Source of the DNA: Streptomyces alboflavus
Lineage (GTDB): Bacteria; Actinomycetota; Actinomycetes; Streptomycetales; Streptomycetaceae
Assembly (NCBI RefSeq): GCF_000716675.1
Contig: NZ_JNXT01000091.1
Location: 1 to 24,856 of the forward strand
DNA: 24,856 bases
Direction: 5' to 3'
Shown here: positions 1 to 11,457 of the stretch, piece by piece
Position numbering within the stretch: position 1 is the stretch's first letter
How the letters are laid out: each line of letters starts with the position of its first letter
Position numbers and translations under genes: made by a program
The notes under the pieces: model-generated
The model's input: only the letters and a program-made list of their open reading frames with translations
What the model was told of the DNA's origin: nothing
The model's database searches: none

Positions 1-21
1 CACCCCCCCGGGGAGGGAGAA

Positions 22-80
22 GGGCGGGCGGGTGGGGAAAAAAGCCCGTCCGGCGTTTGAGGACGAGCGCGCAGCGCGAC
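22..80. repeat. Streptomyces-type intergenic repeat, left-edge copy
   Basis: The 1-146 spacer holds no gene I can support. It contains a GGGCGGGCGGGTGGGGA stretch followed by a GTCCGGCGTTTGAGGACGAG core (the 24-nt unit is 44-67) and then a short CGCGCAGCGCG dyad. The same 24-nt unit recurs at 16319-16342 with one difference, and the G-rich stretch recurs on the other strand near 24760-24780 and 24838-24853. From general knowledge this core is a frequent intergenic repeat in Streptomyces chromosomes; its role is unknown. Confidence 0.65.
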
Positions 81-146
81 CGGCGCCCACCCCGGGCAAC
101 GTACAGACAAAGCACCCCAGGGCGCCCCACGACCAGGAGGGCGAGC

Positions 147-1247
147 CTAGGAGGGCCGGTCCTCGAAGGCAGGCAGCGCGAAGATCCTGACCTTCGCCTC
201 GTCGTCCATCAACTCCACAAGCGGCAACACCAGCTCCCAGAGATCCCGCTTCCCGACCTCCCGGACAAGCGCGTCAAGCTCCGCGTCGGAGAGCGCGGCG
301 GCCCGCGAGGCGACCACCCGGCGGGAGTCCTCGGGCAGCACCTCCACGAGGGGCAGGAACTCCCCCCACAGGCCGGTGGCGACGACGGCGGGAACGACCC
401 CGCCGAGGACGTCGGGGTCCCGCAGGGACGGCAGCCCCGCCACCGTACGCAACTCCTCGGGCCCCAGCAGCGCGACCAGCGGAAGCAACGACTCCCAGAG
501 CCCCTGCCCGGCCACGGTCACGACGAGCGGATCGAGCCGCTCGGGCGGCTGCGCGGCGGCGAGGGACGCGATCCGCCCGCGCTGCTCCCCGGTCACCATC
601 CCGGCGACGGCGAGCGCCTCGGCCCAAAGACCGTCGGCGGCGGCCGTCCCGATGACGCCGGCGAGCCGCTCCTCACCCATCAACTCGACGATGTGCCCGA
701 GCCGTTCGGGCACGTCGATGAGGAAGCCGGTGCGCAGCACCACGGCGTCGGCGACCTGCGGCAGGATCCGTCCGAGCGCGCTGTCGCGCAGATGGCCGAC
801 GAACCGCCCCATCGTGATGTGGTCCTCGCGCTCGGCGAGGGCGACGGCGATGCGGACGAGCAGGTCCTCGTCGAGCCGGTCGACGATGCCGCTGATGCGC
901 CGCGGGTCGAGGTGCGCGCAGGACTCGGCGGTGAAGGAGACGGGCAGCTTCTCGATGATGTCGGCGGCGCGGGCGGGTTCGAGGCGCCCGGCGACGGCGG
1001 CGGCGAGCCGGGGCCCGAGCGCCTTCTGGGAGATGGCGGCGGCGACCCCGGCGGGCACGAGCTTGGTCGCGGAGGCGATGCGGTCGAGCATGTCGGGCGC
1101 CCGGTCGTGGAGCGTCGCGACGCAGTCGGCCCGGAAGCGGCGCACGTCCTCGGCGGGCAGTTCCCCGAGGAAGGCGAGCGCGTCGGGCTCGACGTCGAGG
1201 AGGCGGGCGGTCTTTTGGGCCTCGGCCCTGCCGCGCAGCTTGTCCAT
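147..1247 (-). CDS. Hypothetical 366-aa helical protein with four 43-aa tandem repeats
   Basis: The start is ATG at 1247, preceded by a GCGAGGA Shine-Dalgarno; the frame stays open further upstream, but that part is low-complexity Arg/Pro/Gly and overlaps the 72-aa gene. No signal peptide or membrane segment is seen, so it is probably cytoplasmic. The C-terminal half has a clear internal repeat: a G/D-L-W motif at residues 206, 249, 292 and 335, exactly 43 residues apart, each followed by a helix-like xxLPLVxxL and an acidic/hydrophobic second helix. Residues about 60-170 (AVAGRLEPARAADIIEKLP and following) vaguely resemble the superhelical MgtE N-terminal domain. That resemblance is my impression and not a firm family call. 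It lies 17 nt behind the 72-aa gene and is surely co-transcribed with it. Function unknown; a scaffold or protein-binding solenoid is possible. Confidence 0.8.
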   Translation of the reverse strand: MDKLRGRAEAQKTARLLDVEPDALAFLGELPAEDVRRFRADCVATLHDRAPDMLDRIASATKLVPAGVAAAISQKALGPRLAAAVAGRLEPARAADIIEKLPVSFTAESCAHLDPRRISGIVDRLDEDLLVRIAVALAEREDHITMGRFVGHLRDSALGRILPQVADAVVLRTGFLIDVPERLGHIVELMGEERLAGVIGTAAADGLWAEALAVAGMVTGEQRGRIASLAAAQPPERLDPLVVTVAGQGLWESLLPLVALLGPEELRTVAGLPSLRDPDVLGGVVPAVVATGLWGEFLPLVEVLPEDSRRVVASRAAALSDAELDALVREVGKRDLWELVLPLVELMDDEAKVRIFALPAFEDRPS

Positions 1248-1264
1248 GGTGTCCTCGCCCCCGC

Positions 1265-1483
1265 CTACCGGAAGAGGATCCGGCGTACGGGCCCGCGGGC
1301 CAGCGCGGGCACCAGCTTCAGGGCCTCCTCGGCGGCCTGGTTCAGGCCGGACGCCCGGCTCTCGCGCTCTCGGCGCAGCGCGTCGGCGAGGGCCGCGAGC
1401 CGTTCGGACGGCAGCGCGGCGAAGGACTCGGGGGGCCTGACCCCCAGTTCCGCGGTCAGTTTCTCCAGTGCTTCGGTGCTCAC
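1265..1483 (-). CDS. Small hypothetical protein, 72 aa
   Basis: GTG start at 1483 with an excellent Shine-Dalgarno (GGGAGG five bases before it). The product is soluble, mixed-charge and predicted mostly helical by eye: an acidic N-terminal helix (STEALEKLTAELG), an Arg/Glu-rich middle helix (residues about 28-45) and a basic hydrophobic C-terminus ending RRILFR. It has no cysteines, signal peptide or membrane segment. It directly precedes the 366-aa helical-repeat gene with a 17-nt gap, so the two probably form a two-gene operon and may bind each other (inference). I do not recognise the family. The RBS and consistent amino-acid composition argue that it is a real gene and not a shadow. Confidence 0.65.
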   Translation of the reverse strand: MSTEALEKLTAELGVRPPESFAALPSERLAALADALRRERESRASGLNQAAEEALKLVPALARGPVRRILFR

Positions 1484-1534
1484 GGGACCTCCCGGAGGGT
1501 GCGCTGGGCTTCAAGGTCCCGAGAGTGGAGCGAA

Positions 1535-1551
1535 ATTGAATAATAGTCAAT
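1535..1551. promoter_or_regulatory. AT-rich dyad, candidate operator/promoter of the 72-aa/366-aa pair
   Basis: ATTGA and TCAAT arms flank a 7-bp AT-rich centre, giving a 17-bp palindrome in otherwise GC-rich DNA. On the minus strand it includes a TTGACT hexamer that could serve as a -35 box, about 52 nt before the GTG start at 1483; no clear -10 was found. Size and shape resemble MarR-type operators. The regulator is not in the window. Confidence 0.4.
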
Positions 1552-1589
1552 AGCGGGGGGCGGGACGAGGGCAGCCCGGGCAAGCGGAA

Positions 1590-1636
1590 GGGGGCGGGGA
1601 GAGCCGCCGGAAACCCGGCAGCACCTCCCCGCCCCC
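1590..1636 (-). terminator. Nested hairpin terminator after the sugar ABC operon
   Basis: A perfect 12-bp inverted repeat (1590-1601 with 1625-1636) encloses a second 5-bp stem (GCCGG 1606-1610 with CCGGC 1615-1619). It starts 15 nt beyond the last permease stop codon. There is no T-run, as is common for Streptomyces terminators; the symmetrical structure could act in both directions and insulate the 72-aa gene promoter. Confidence 0.7.
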
Positions 1637-1650
1637 TCGCGGAGCGCGGA

Positions 1651-2484
1651 TCAGCCCTTGACGGCCCCCGCCGCCAGACCCGACCCGAGCCTGCGGTGGA
1701 CGACGACGAAGAAGAGCATGACGGGCACCGTGACCAGCGTGGAGCTGGCCATCACGGGACCCCAGGACGTGGTGTTCTCACCGAAGAACTGGAAGATGCC
1801 CACGGCCGCCGTGTACTTGTCGCTGCCCTTCATGAAGGTGTACGCGAACACGAACTCGTTCCACGCCGTGATGAAGGCGAAGATCGAGGTGGCGACGAGC
1901 CCGGGCGCGACCAGCGGAAGCAGCACCGACCAGAACATCCGGAACCAGGAGGCGCCGTCGATGTACGCGGCCTCCTCGACCTCCTTGGGCACCGCCGCCA
2001 CGAACCCGCGCAGGGTCCAGATGGCGAACGGCAGCGACAGGGCGATGTAGACGATCGACAGGCCGAGCAGCGAGTTGAGCATCTCGTAGTCCCGCATCTG
2101 GATGAACAGCGGGATGACGAGGGCCTCCAGCGGCACCATCTGCACGATCAGGATCATGATCAGCACCGAGGTGCGGAACTTGAACTTGAAGCGGGCCACC
2201 GCGATCGCCGCGAACAGCGAGAGCAGCGCCGCCGCCAGGATCGTGGCGATCCCGACGATCGCCGAGTTCAGCAGGTACTGCCCGAAGTTGCCCCGGTCGA
2301 AGACGAAGTCGAAGTGCTCGAAGCTGATGCCGCTCGGCAGCAGGTCCGAGCCGCGCGTGAGCGCCTTCGGGTCGAGGGCGGTGGAGACCATCCAGTAGAC
2401 GGGGAAGAGCGTGAAGACCAGCAGGGCCGCCACGGACAGCGGCAGGCCGATGCGTGCGGCGAGCGAGGTGCGGCGGGTGGTCAC
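1651..2484 (-). CDS. Carbohydrate ABC transporter permease, CUT1 family (second subunit)
   Basis: Inner-membrane permease of 277 aa. The start is GTG at 2484, overlapping the TGA of the upstream permease (GTGA) and preceded by GGAGGAGG. A first membrane helix (about residues 12-34) is followed by a large loop and five further hydrophobic segments, the six-helix MalG pattern. The EAA loop that docks the ATPase is EEAAYIDGASWFRMFW followed by the conserved LP (LLPLVAP). It pairs with the neighbouring permease to form the translocation channel for the sugar delivered by the lipoprotein encoded upstream. No ATPase gene is present in the operon; in Streptomyces many CUT1 systems share the ATPase MsiK, which is the likely partner here (inference from family knowledge). 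Confidence 0.93.
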   Translation of the reverse strand: MTTRRTSLAARIGLPLSVAALLVFTLFPVYWMVSTALDPKALTRGSDLLPSGISFEHFDFVFDRGNFGQYLLNSAIVGIATILAAALLSLFAAIAVARFKFKFRTSVLIMILIVQMVPLEALVIPLFIQMRDYEMLNSLLGLSIVYIALSLPFAIWTLRGFVAAVPKEVEEAAYIDGASWFRMFWSVLLPLVAPGLVATSIFAFITAWNEFVFAYTFMKGSDKYTAAVGIFQFFGENTTSWGPVMASSTLVTVPVMLFFVVVHRRLGSGLAAGAVKG

Positions 2485-3482
2485 AGGTCCTCCTCCCCCT
2501 GCCGGAACAGCGTCCGGATGTAGACGATGGTGATGGCGAGCAGCAGCAGCGTGAGCAGGACCGCGGCCGCGGCGCCCGCGCCGTAGTCGTTCTTGGCGAA
2601 CGCCTCGATGTAGGAGTACACGCCGAGGTTGTAGACGTCGGGATTGGAGCCGCTGCCTCCCGGCATCAGGAAGACCTGGGTGAAGACCTTGAAGTCCCAG
2701 ATGGTGGAGAGGATGGTCACCACCAGGAAGACGGGCTTGATGGTCGGCACGGTGATCTTCCAGAACCGCTGCCAGGCGTTGGCGCCGTCGATCTCCCCGG
2801 CCTCGTACAGCTCCTTGGGAATCGTCAGGAGTCCCGCGAGGACGGTGATCGCCACGAACGGGAAGCCGTGGTGCACGACGTTGATGGTGGCGATGGCGTA
2901 GAACGGAAGGCGTTCGGTGAACCAGTTGGTGGTCTCGGCGTCGATCAGGCCCATGGAGTCGGCGACTTGGCTGACCATGCCGTCCTCGGGCGAGAACAGC
3001 CAGATCCAGACGTACGTGCCGGTCACCGCGGGCATCGCCCAGGCGGCCAGGATCGACACCGAGCAGATCAGCCTCCAGGTCGGGCCGAGGCGGTTGAGGA
3101 GCAGCGCCACGGCCGTGCCGAGGGCGACGGTCAGGCCGACACAGGCGAACGCGAAGAACACCGTGTTGGGCAGGACCGTCTTCCACAGCAGCTCGCCGGT
3201 CAGCAGGTCCGTGTAGTTGTCGAAGCCGGTGTAAGTGCCCTTGCCGCCGCCGAACTTGACGACGTAGTCCTGCAGCGACAGCTTGCCGACCTGGATCAGC
3301 GGCCACAGCAGCAGGCCGATGAGCACGACGAGCGCGGGGGCGAGCAGCAGCCAGGGGCGGGTGAGGGTGGTCAGTCTCTTGCGGCGGCGCGCGGCGTCAC
3401 CGTCGTCGTCGCGGCGGGAGCGAAGGCTCGAAGAGCCGGACGAACCGTCCTTCGAGCCGTCGCTGACGAGCATGTCTTTCAC
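2481..3482 (-). CDS. Carbohydrate ABC transporter permease, CUT1 family (first subunit)
   Basis: Permease of about 333 aa, MalF/LacF-like. It begins with a hydrophilic Ser/Asp/Arg-rich cytoplasmic tail (residues 1-38), then membrane helices starting with RPWLLLAPALVVLIGLLLWP, and an EAA motif YEAGEIDGANAWQRFWKI followed by TVP. The last residues (FRQGEEDL) are cytoplasmic. The GTG at 3482 gives the listed start; an ATG three codons in, at 3473, is an equally possible start, since neither has a strong Shine-Dalgarno. It follows the binding-protein gene by 22 nt and overlaps the second permease by 4 nt, so the three genes form one transcript. Substrate cannot be told from the permease itself. 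Confidence 0.93.
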   Translation of the reverse strand: MKDMLVSDGSKDGSSGSSSLRSRRDDDGDAARRRKRLTTLTRPWLLLAPALVVLIGLLLWPLIQVGKLSLQDYVVKFGGGKGTYTGFDNYTDLLTGELLWKTVLPNTVFFAFACVGLTVALGTAVALLLNRLGPTWRLICSVSILAAWAMPAVTGTYVWIWLFSPEDGMVSQVADSMGLIDAETTNWFTERLPFYAIATINVVHHGFPFVAITVLAGLLTIPKELYEAGEIDGANAWQRFWKITVPTIKPVFLVVTILSTIWDFKVFTQVFLMPGGSGSNPDVYNLGVYSYIEAFAKNDYGAGAAAAVLLTLLLLAITIVYIRTLFRQGEEDL

Positions 3483-3504
3483 GTGGTCACTCGTCCCTGT
3501 GTGC

Positions 3505-4815
3505 CTACTTGTCCTTGGCGAAGATCTCGTCCATGTCCTTGGCCGCCTTGTTCGCGGCCTCCTTCACGGACGACTTGCCGGTGAGGATCGACTGGACCAT
3601 GCCGGTGACGACCTGGGAGGCCTGGATCTCGCCGTACGCCTTGGTCTTGGGCACCGTGGCGCCGGCCTCGATCATCTGCTTCGCGAACGGCTCGACCAGC
3701 GGGTCCTTCTGGCCCTCGATCTTCTTCAGCTCGGAGTTCTGGCCGGGGAAGTAGTTGGTCTGCTTGGCCCACTTCGCGGCGAACTCACCGGTCGTCATGA
3801 GCTTGACCAGCTCCCAGGCCAGTTCCTTCTTGTCCGTGTCGAACGTGGACAAGTAGGAGCCGCCGAGGAAGGACTTGCTCATGCCGCCGGTCTCGCCCGG
3901 GATCGGGACCGCGCCGAGCTTGCCCTTGAGCTTGGGGTTCGCATCCGTGATGGCCTTCGGGGTCCAATTGCCGCCGATCGCCATGGCGATCTGGCTCTTG
4001 TTCCAGGCGTCGCCGACCTCCTTCTCGGTCCAGGTGTTCACCTTGGCCGGGGAGACCTTGTCCTTGGTGGCGAGGCCGGTGTAGAACTCCAGGCCCTTGA
4101 TCGCCTGGGGCGAGTTGATGGCGGACTTCCACTCGTCGCCGTCCTGGGTGGCGAGTTCACCGCCCGCGCCCCAGATGAAGGGGGTCGCGAACATCTCCGC
4201 GCCGCCCGCCACCGGGAACGGGATCAGGCCCGGCTCCTTGTCCTTCAGCGTCTTCGCCGTGGCCTGGAGCTCCTTCCAGGTCGTCGGCGGCTTCAGGTTG
4301 TGCTTCTCGAAGATGTCCTTGCGGTAGACGATGGACCGCACGCCCGCGTACCACGGCATGCCGTACTGCTTGCCGTCCAGCGTGCCGGCGTCCTTCAGGC
4401 CCTCGACCAGGTCGCCCGCGAGGCCGGACTTCTTCACCTCGTCCGTGACGTCGACGAGCCCCTCGGTCTCGGCGAACTGCGGCACCCAGGTGGTGCCGAC
4501 CTCGGCGACGTCGGGGACCTGGTCCGGGCCGCCCTCGATCGCGGTCGTGAATTTCTTCTGGGCGGTCGCCCACTGCTGGTACTCGACCTTGATCTTGGCG
4601 CCGGTCTTCTTTTCGAAGGCCGCGCCGACCTCCTTGAAGAAGGGCCGGGGATCGGGGTTGGTGCCCTCCATGATCCACACGGTGAGCGTCTTGCCCTTGC
4701 CCTCGACCTTGCCGCCGTTGTCGCCGCTGTCGCCGCCGTCGTCGCCACCGCACGCGGTCGCGGTCAGACCGAGCGTCAAGGCGATACAACCTGCCACGAT
4801 GACACGTCGCTTCAT
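3505..4815 (-). CDS. Extracellular sugar-binding lipoprotein of a CUT1 ABC transporter, possibly amino-sugar/chito-oligosaccharide
   Basis: Solute-binding protein of 436 aa. ATG at 4815 has AAGGGGG five bases upstream. The N-terminus is a lipoprotein signal: MKRR, a hydrophobic core, then ATAC with the lipidated Cys at residue 22, followed by a Gly/Asp/Ser linker. The mature part is a family 1 solute-binding fold: LTVWIMEGTNPDPRPFF, an EKKTGAKIKVEYQQW strand-helix, PDVAEVGTTWVPQFAE, and MPWYAGVRSIVYRKD, all typical of oligosaccharide binders. To me the opening resembles DasA-like and other actinobacterial sugar binders, and a DasR-type operator core lies 58 nt upstream. Together these suggest uptake of an amino sugar or chito-oligosaccharide, but another oligosaccharide is possible. 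It must be lipidated by Lgt, which is encoded in this window. Confidence 0.92.
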   Translation of the reverse strand: MKRRVIVAGCIALTLGLTATACGGDDGGDSGDNGGKVEGKGKTLTVWIMEGTNPDPRPFFKEVGAAFEKKTGAKIKVEYQQWATAQKKFTTAIEGGPDQVPDVAEVGTTWVPQFAETEGLVDVTDEVKKSGLAGDLVEGLKDAGTLDGKQYGMPWYAGVRSIVYRKDIFEKHNLKPPTTWKELQATAKTLKDKEPGLIPFPVAGGAEMFATPFIWGAGGELATQDGDEWKSAINSPQAIKGLEFYTGLATKDKVSPAKVNTWTEKEVGDAWNKSQIAMAIGGNWTPKAITDANPKLKGKLGAVPIPGETGGMSKSFLGGSYLSTFDTDKKELAWELVKLMTTGEFAAKWAKQTNYFPGQNSELKKIEGQKDPLVEPFAKQMIEAGATVPKTKAYGEIQASQVVTGMVQSILTGKSSVKEAANKAAKDMDEIFAKDK

Positions 4816-4872
4816 GCCGGCCCCCTTCAGGTTCCTTTGGTGAGAGCGATTCTGGTCACACAGAGTGTGGGC

Positions 4873-4882
4873 GGTCTAGACC
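4873..4882. promoter_or_regulatory. GGTCTAGACC palindrome, candidate DasR operator (dre core)
   Basis: A perfect 10-bp palindrome centred 62 nt upstream of the sugar-binding lipoprotein start. It equals the centre of the known DasR-responsive element (consensus ...TGGTCTAGACCA...); the flanking bases here are C and C, not T and A, so the match is to the core only. DasR is the GntR-family GlcNAc regulator of Streptomyces. The regulatory link is inferred from this match. Confidence 0.6.
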
Positions 4883-4913
4883 CTTTCGGCGAAGCGGCCG
4901 AACCGTAATCACC

Positions 4914-4960
4914 GTTGCGCAGTGCGCTACGGCTTGCAATCGTCGTTGCGCACCACGCAA
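4914..4960. promoter_or_regulatory. Paired TTGCGCA dyads upstream of the sugar ABC operon
   Basis: GTTGCGCA occurs at 4914-4921 and again at 4945-4952, exactly 31 bp apart, about three helical turns. The first lies in GCGCA-g-TGCGC (4917-4927). The second is half of TTGCG-n5-CGCAA (4946-4960). The TTGC..GCAA symmetry resembles operators of LacI-family sugar regulators. It is separate from the GGTCTAGACC site, so two inputs may control this operon. Confidence 0.4.
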
Positions 4961-5007
4961 TCGCGGTGTAGGCGCGGGGAGCGGAGAGCACGAAAAACGC
5001 GACGCCC

Positions 5008-5033
5008 GCCCAGTGTCCGGTCGGGGACAGGGC
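5008..5033 (-). terminator. Probable terminator of gltBD
   Basis: GCCC-ag-TGTCC pairs with GGACA-GGGC around a 6-nt loop (nine pairs, one 2-nt bulge). On the minus strand it is followed about ten bases later by a TTTTT run (near 4992-4997). A second hairpin, TTCCGTAC/GTACGGGA at 5048-5069, lies between it and the gltD stop, so termination may be two-step. Confidence 0.5.
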
Positions 5034-5090
5034 AGGCGCCGCGCCAGTTCCGTACGCCGTTGTACGGGACGTATGAGGGGGCCGTACGGA

Positions 5091-6543
5091 TTACACCGTG
5101 AGGGCCCGGTCGGTCGGGCGAATGGGTGAGGGAAGATCACTCGCACCGGTGAGGAAGCGGTCCACGCCGCGGGCGGCCGAGCGCCCCTCGGCGATCGCCC
5201 ACACGATGAGCGACTGACCGCGCCCGGCGTCACCGGCGACGAACACACCGGGGACGTTCGTCTGGAACTCGCCGTCCCTGGCGACGTTCCCGCGCGCGTC
5301 CAGGTCGAGCCCGAACTGCTCCACCATGCCGTTCTCGCGGTCGGTGCCGGTGAAGCCCATGGCCAGGGTGACGAGCTGGGCGGGGATGCGCCGCTCCGTG
5401 CCCGGCTTCTGGTTGAGCTTGCCGTCCACGAACTCGACCTCGACGAGGTGCAGGAACTGCACGTTCCCGTCCTCGTCGCCCTCGAAGTGGGTGGTCGAGA
5501 CGGAGTAGACGCGCTCGCCGCCCTCCTCGTGGGCCGAGGTGACCTTGTAGAGCATGGGGAAGGTCGGCCAGGGCTGCCCGGCGGACCGCTCGTCGCCGGG
5601 GCGGGGCATGATCTCCAGCTGGGTGACGGAGGCCGCGCCCTGCCGGTGGGCGGTGCCCACGCAGTCCGCGCCGGTGTCGCCGCCGCCGATGACGACGACG
5701 TGCTTGCCCTCGGCGGAGACGGGCGTGGTCACGTAGTCGCCCTCCTGCACCTTGTTGGCGAGCGGCAGGTACTCCATCGCCTGGTAGACGCCCTTGAGCT
5801 CGCGGCCGGGGACGGGCAGGTCACGGGCGGTGGTGGCGCCGGCGGCGATGACCACGGCGTCGTAGCGCTTGCGCAGCTTCGTCGCGTCGATGTCGCGGCC
5901 GATCTCCACGCCGGTGCGGAACTTGGTGCCCTCCGCGCGCATCTGCTCGATGCGGCGGTTGATGTGCCGCTTCTCCATCTTGAACTCGGGGATGCCGTAG
6001 CGAAGGAGGCCGCCGATGCGGTCGGCGCGCTCGTACACGGCGACGGTGTGGCCGGCGCGGGTGAGCTGCTGGGCGGCGGCGAGGCCCGCCGGGCCCGAGC
6101 CGATCACGGCGACGGTCTTGCCGGACAGGCGCTCGGGGGCCTGCGGCGCCACGTCACCGGTCTCCCACGCCTTGTCGATGATGGAGACTTCGACGTTCTT
6201 GATGGTGACGGCGGGCTGGTTGATGCCGAGGACGCAGGCCGCCTCGCAGGGGGCCGGGCACAGCCGCCCGGTGAACTCCGGGAAGTTGTTCGTGGCGTGC
6301 AGCCGCTCCTGGGCCGCGGACCAGTCCTCGCGGTAGGCGTAGTCGTTCCACTCGGGGATGAGGTTCCCGAGCGGACAGCCGTTGTGGCAGAACGGGATGC
6401 CGCAGTCCATGCAGCGCGAGGCCTGCTTGGAGATGATCGGGAGCAGCGAGCCGGGGACGTAGACCTCGTTCCAGTCCCGCAGCCGCTCGGGGACCGGGCG
6501 GGTCTCGGCGACCTCGCGGCCGTGGTTCAAAAAGCCCTTGGGA

Positions 6544-6551
<8 letters not shown>
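5091..6551 (-). CDS. gltD: Glutamate synthase (NADPH) small subunit
   Basis: Beta subunit of GOGAT, 486 aa, full length. It takes electrons from NADPH through FAD and passes them through Fe-S clusters to the large subunit, which uses them to turn 2-oxoglutarate and glutamine-derived ammonia into glutamate. N-terminal cysteines C47, C50, C55 and C59 ([13 protein letters not shown]) and C98, C102, C106 provide the cluster-binding site. The FAD-binding GSGPAG is near residue 151, and the second Rossmann motif for NADPH ([13 protein letters not shown]) near 285-297. The C-terminal FAD contact [11 protein letters not shown] is intact. ATG at 6551 overlaps the end of gltB by 8 nt, with GGAGG inside gltB, so translation is coupled. 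Cytoplasmic. Confidence 0.98.
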
Positions 6552-11118
<4,567 letters not shown>

Positions 11119-11211
11119 CGGCACTCCCGTCGTCGTGATGGGGGCGACCTCCCGGGCGAATGGGGCTCCGGGGGCGCGAGCGGCGATAGGGACGACGTTG
11201 GCCCTGGCTAA

Positions 11212-11227
11212 ATTTCGTGCAGGTTAC
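11212..11227 (-). promoter_or_regulatory. Candidate GlnR half-site pair, gltB-proximal
   Basis: Read on the minus strand: GTAAC-CTGCAC-GAAAT. This matches the Streptomyces GlnR pattern gTnAc-n6-GaAAc except for the last base. It lies about 95-110 nt upstream of the gltB start, a plausible position for direct control. Only one pair is present here; no further half-site at the next 11-bp step was found. Confidence 0.45.
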
Positions 11228-11235
11228 ATGATGGA

Positions 11236-11253
11236 CCGCTTCTCGAAAAGCGG
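11236..11253. promoter_or_regulatory. CCGCTT/AAGCGG dyad upstream of gltB
   Basis: A 6-bp perfect inverted repeat with a 6-nt centre, 8 nt beyond the proximal GlnR-like site. It could be an operator or a small hairpin. The rest of the 11119-11457 spacer has no supported gene. Confidence 0.3.
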
Positions 11254-11390
11254 ATACTTCATTCCAACATGTGGACGCGCTCTGGGGGTCGAGAGCGGCG
11301 GGAGCGGACCGGAAGCGGACAGATCGGTGGCCGCGGGTCCGGAGCGCCAGGGGCCTCATTGCCCGCAGCGCTTACGGCTCATGCCCGGCG

Positions 11391-11417
11391 GTCAAGGAAT
11401 CGAAACCGCACGGTAAC
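11391..11417 (+). promoter_or_regulatory. Candidate GlnR box, gltB-distal, three half-sites
   Basis: Three correctly phased half-sites are present: GTCAA (11391-11395), n6, GAAAC (11402-11406), n6, GTAAC (11413-11417). Against gTnAc-n6-GaAAc-n6-gTnAc only one specified base differs. It sits about 275-300 nt upstream of the gltB start, in the gap downstream of the VIT1-type gene, so gltB is the only sensible target. GlnR is the OmpR-type nitrogen regulator of Streptomyces; whether it acts on gltB here is inference. Confidence 0.5.
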
Positions 11418-11424
11418 GACTACT

Positions 11425-11442
11425 TATGCAGAATCCTGCATA
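11425..11442. promoter_or_regulatory. 18-bp palindrome TATGCAG-n4-CTGCATA
   Basis: Perfect 7-bp arms around AATC, 7 nt beyond the distal GlnR-like box. Length and TATGCA/TGCATA half-sites are reminiscent of streptomycete ArgR boxes, which would fit a glutamate gene, but this assignment is weak. It lies just downstream of the VIT1-type stop codon, so a role in that gene's 3' end is also possible. Confidence 0.4.
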
Positions 11443-11457
11443 CACCTGCACGGCCGC

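Noticed and set aside
1247..1265. The 72-aa and 366-aa genes as one frameshifted gene
   Set aside because: Each has its own Shine-Dalgarno and start, with a normal 17-nt gap; no homology across the junction is visible.
57..1553. Plus-strand 498-codon open frame over the left hypothetical genes
   Set aside because: The minus-strand genes have good ribosome binding sites and a structured 43-residue repeat; the plus frame is Gly/Arg/Pro-rich and shadow-like.
1651..4815. A dedicated ATPase gene for the sugar ABC transporter
   Set aside because: No Walker A/B or LSGGQ motif is encoded nearby; many Streptomyces CUT1 systems use the shared MsiK ATPase.
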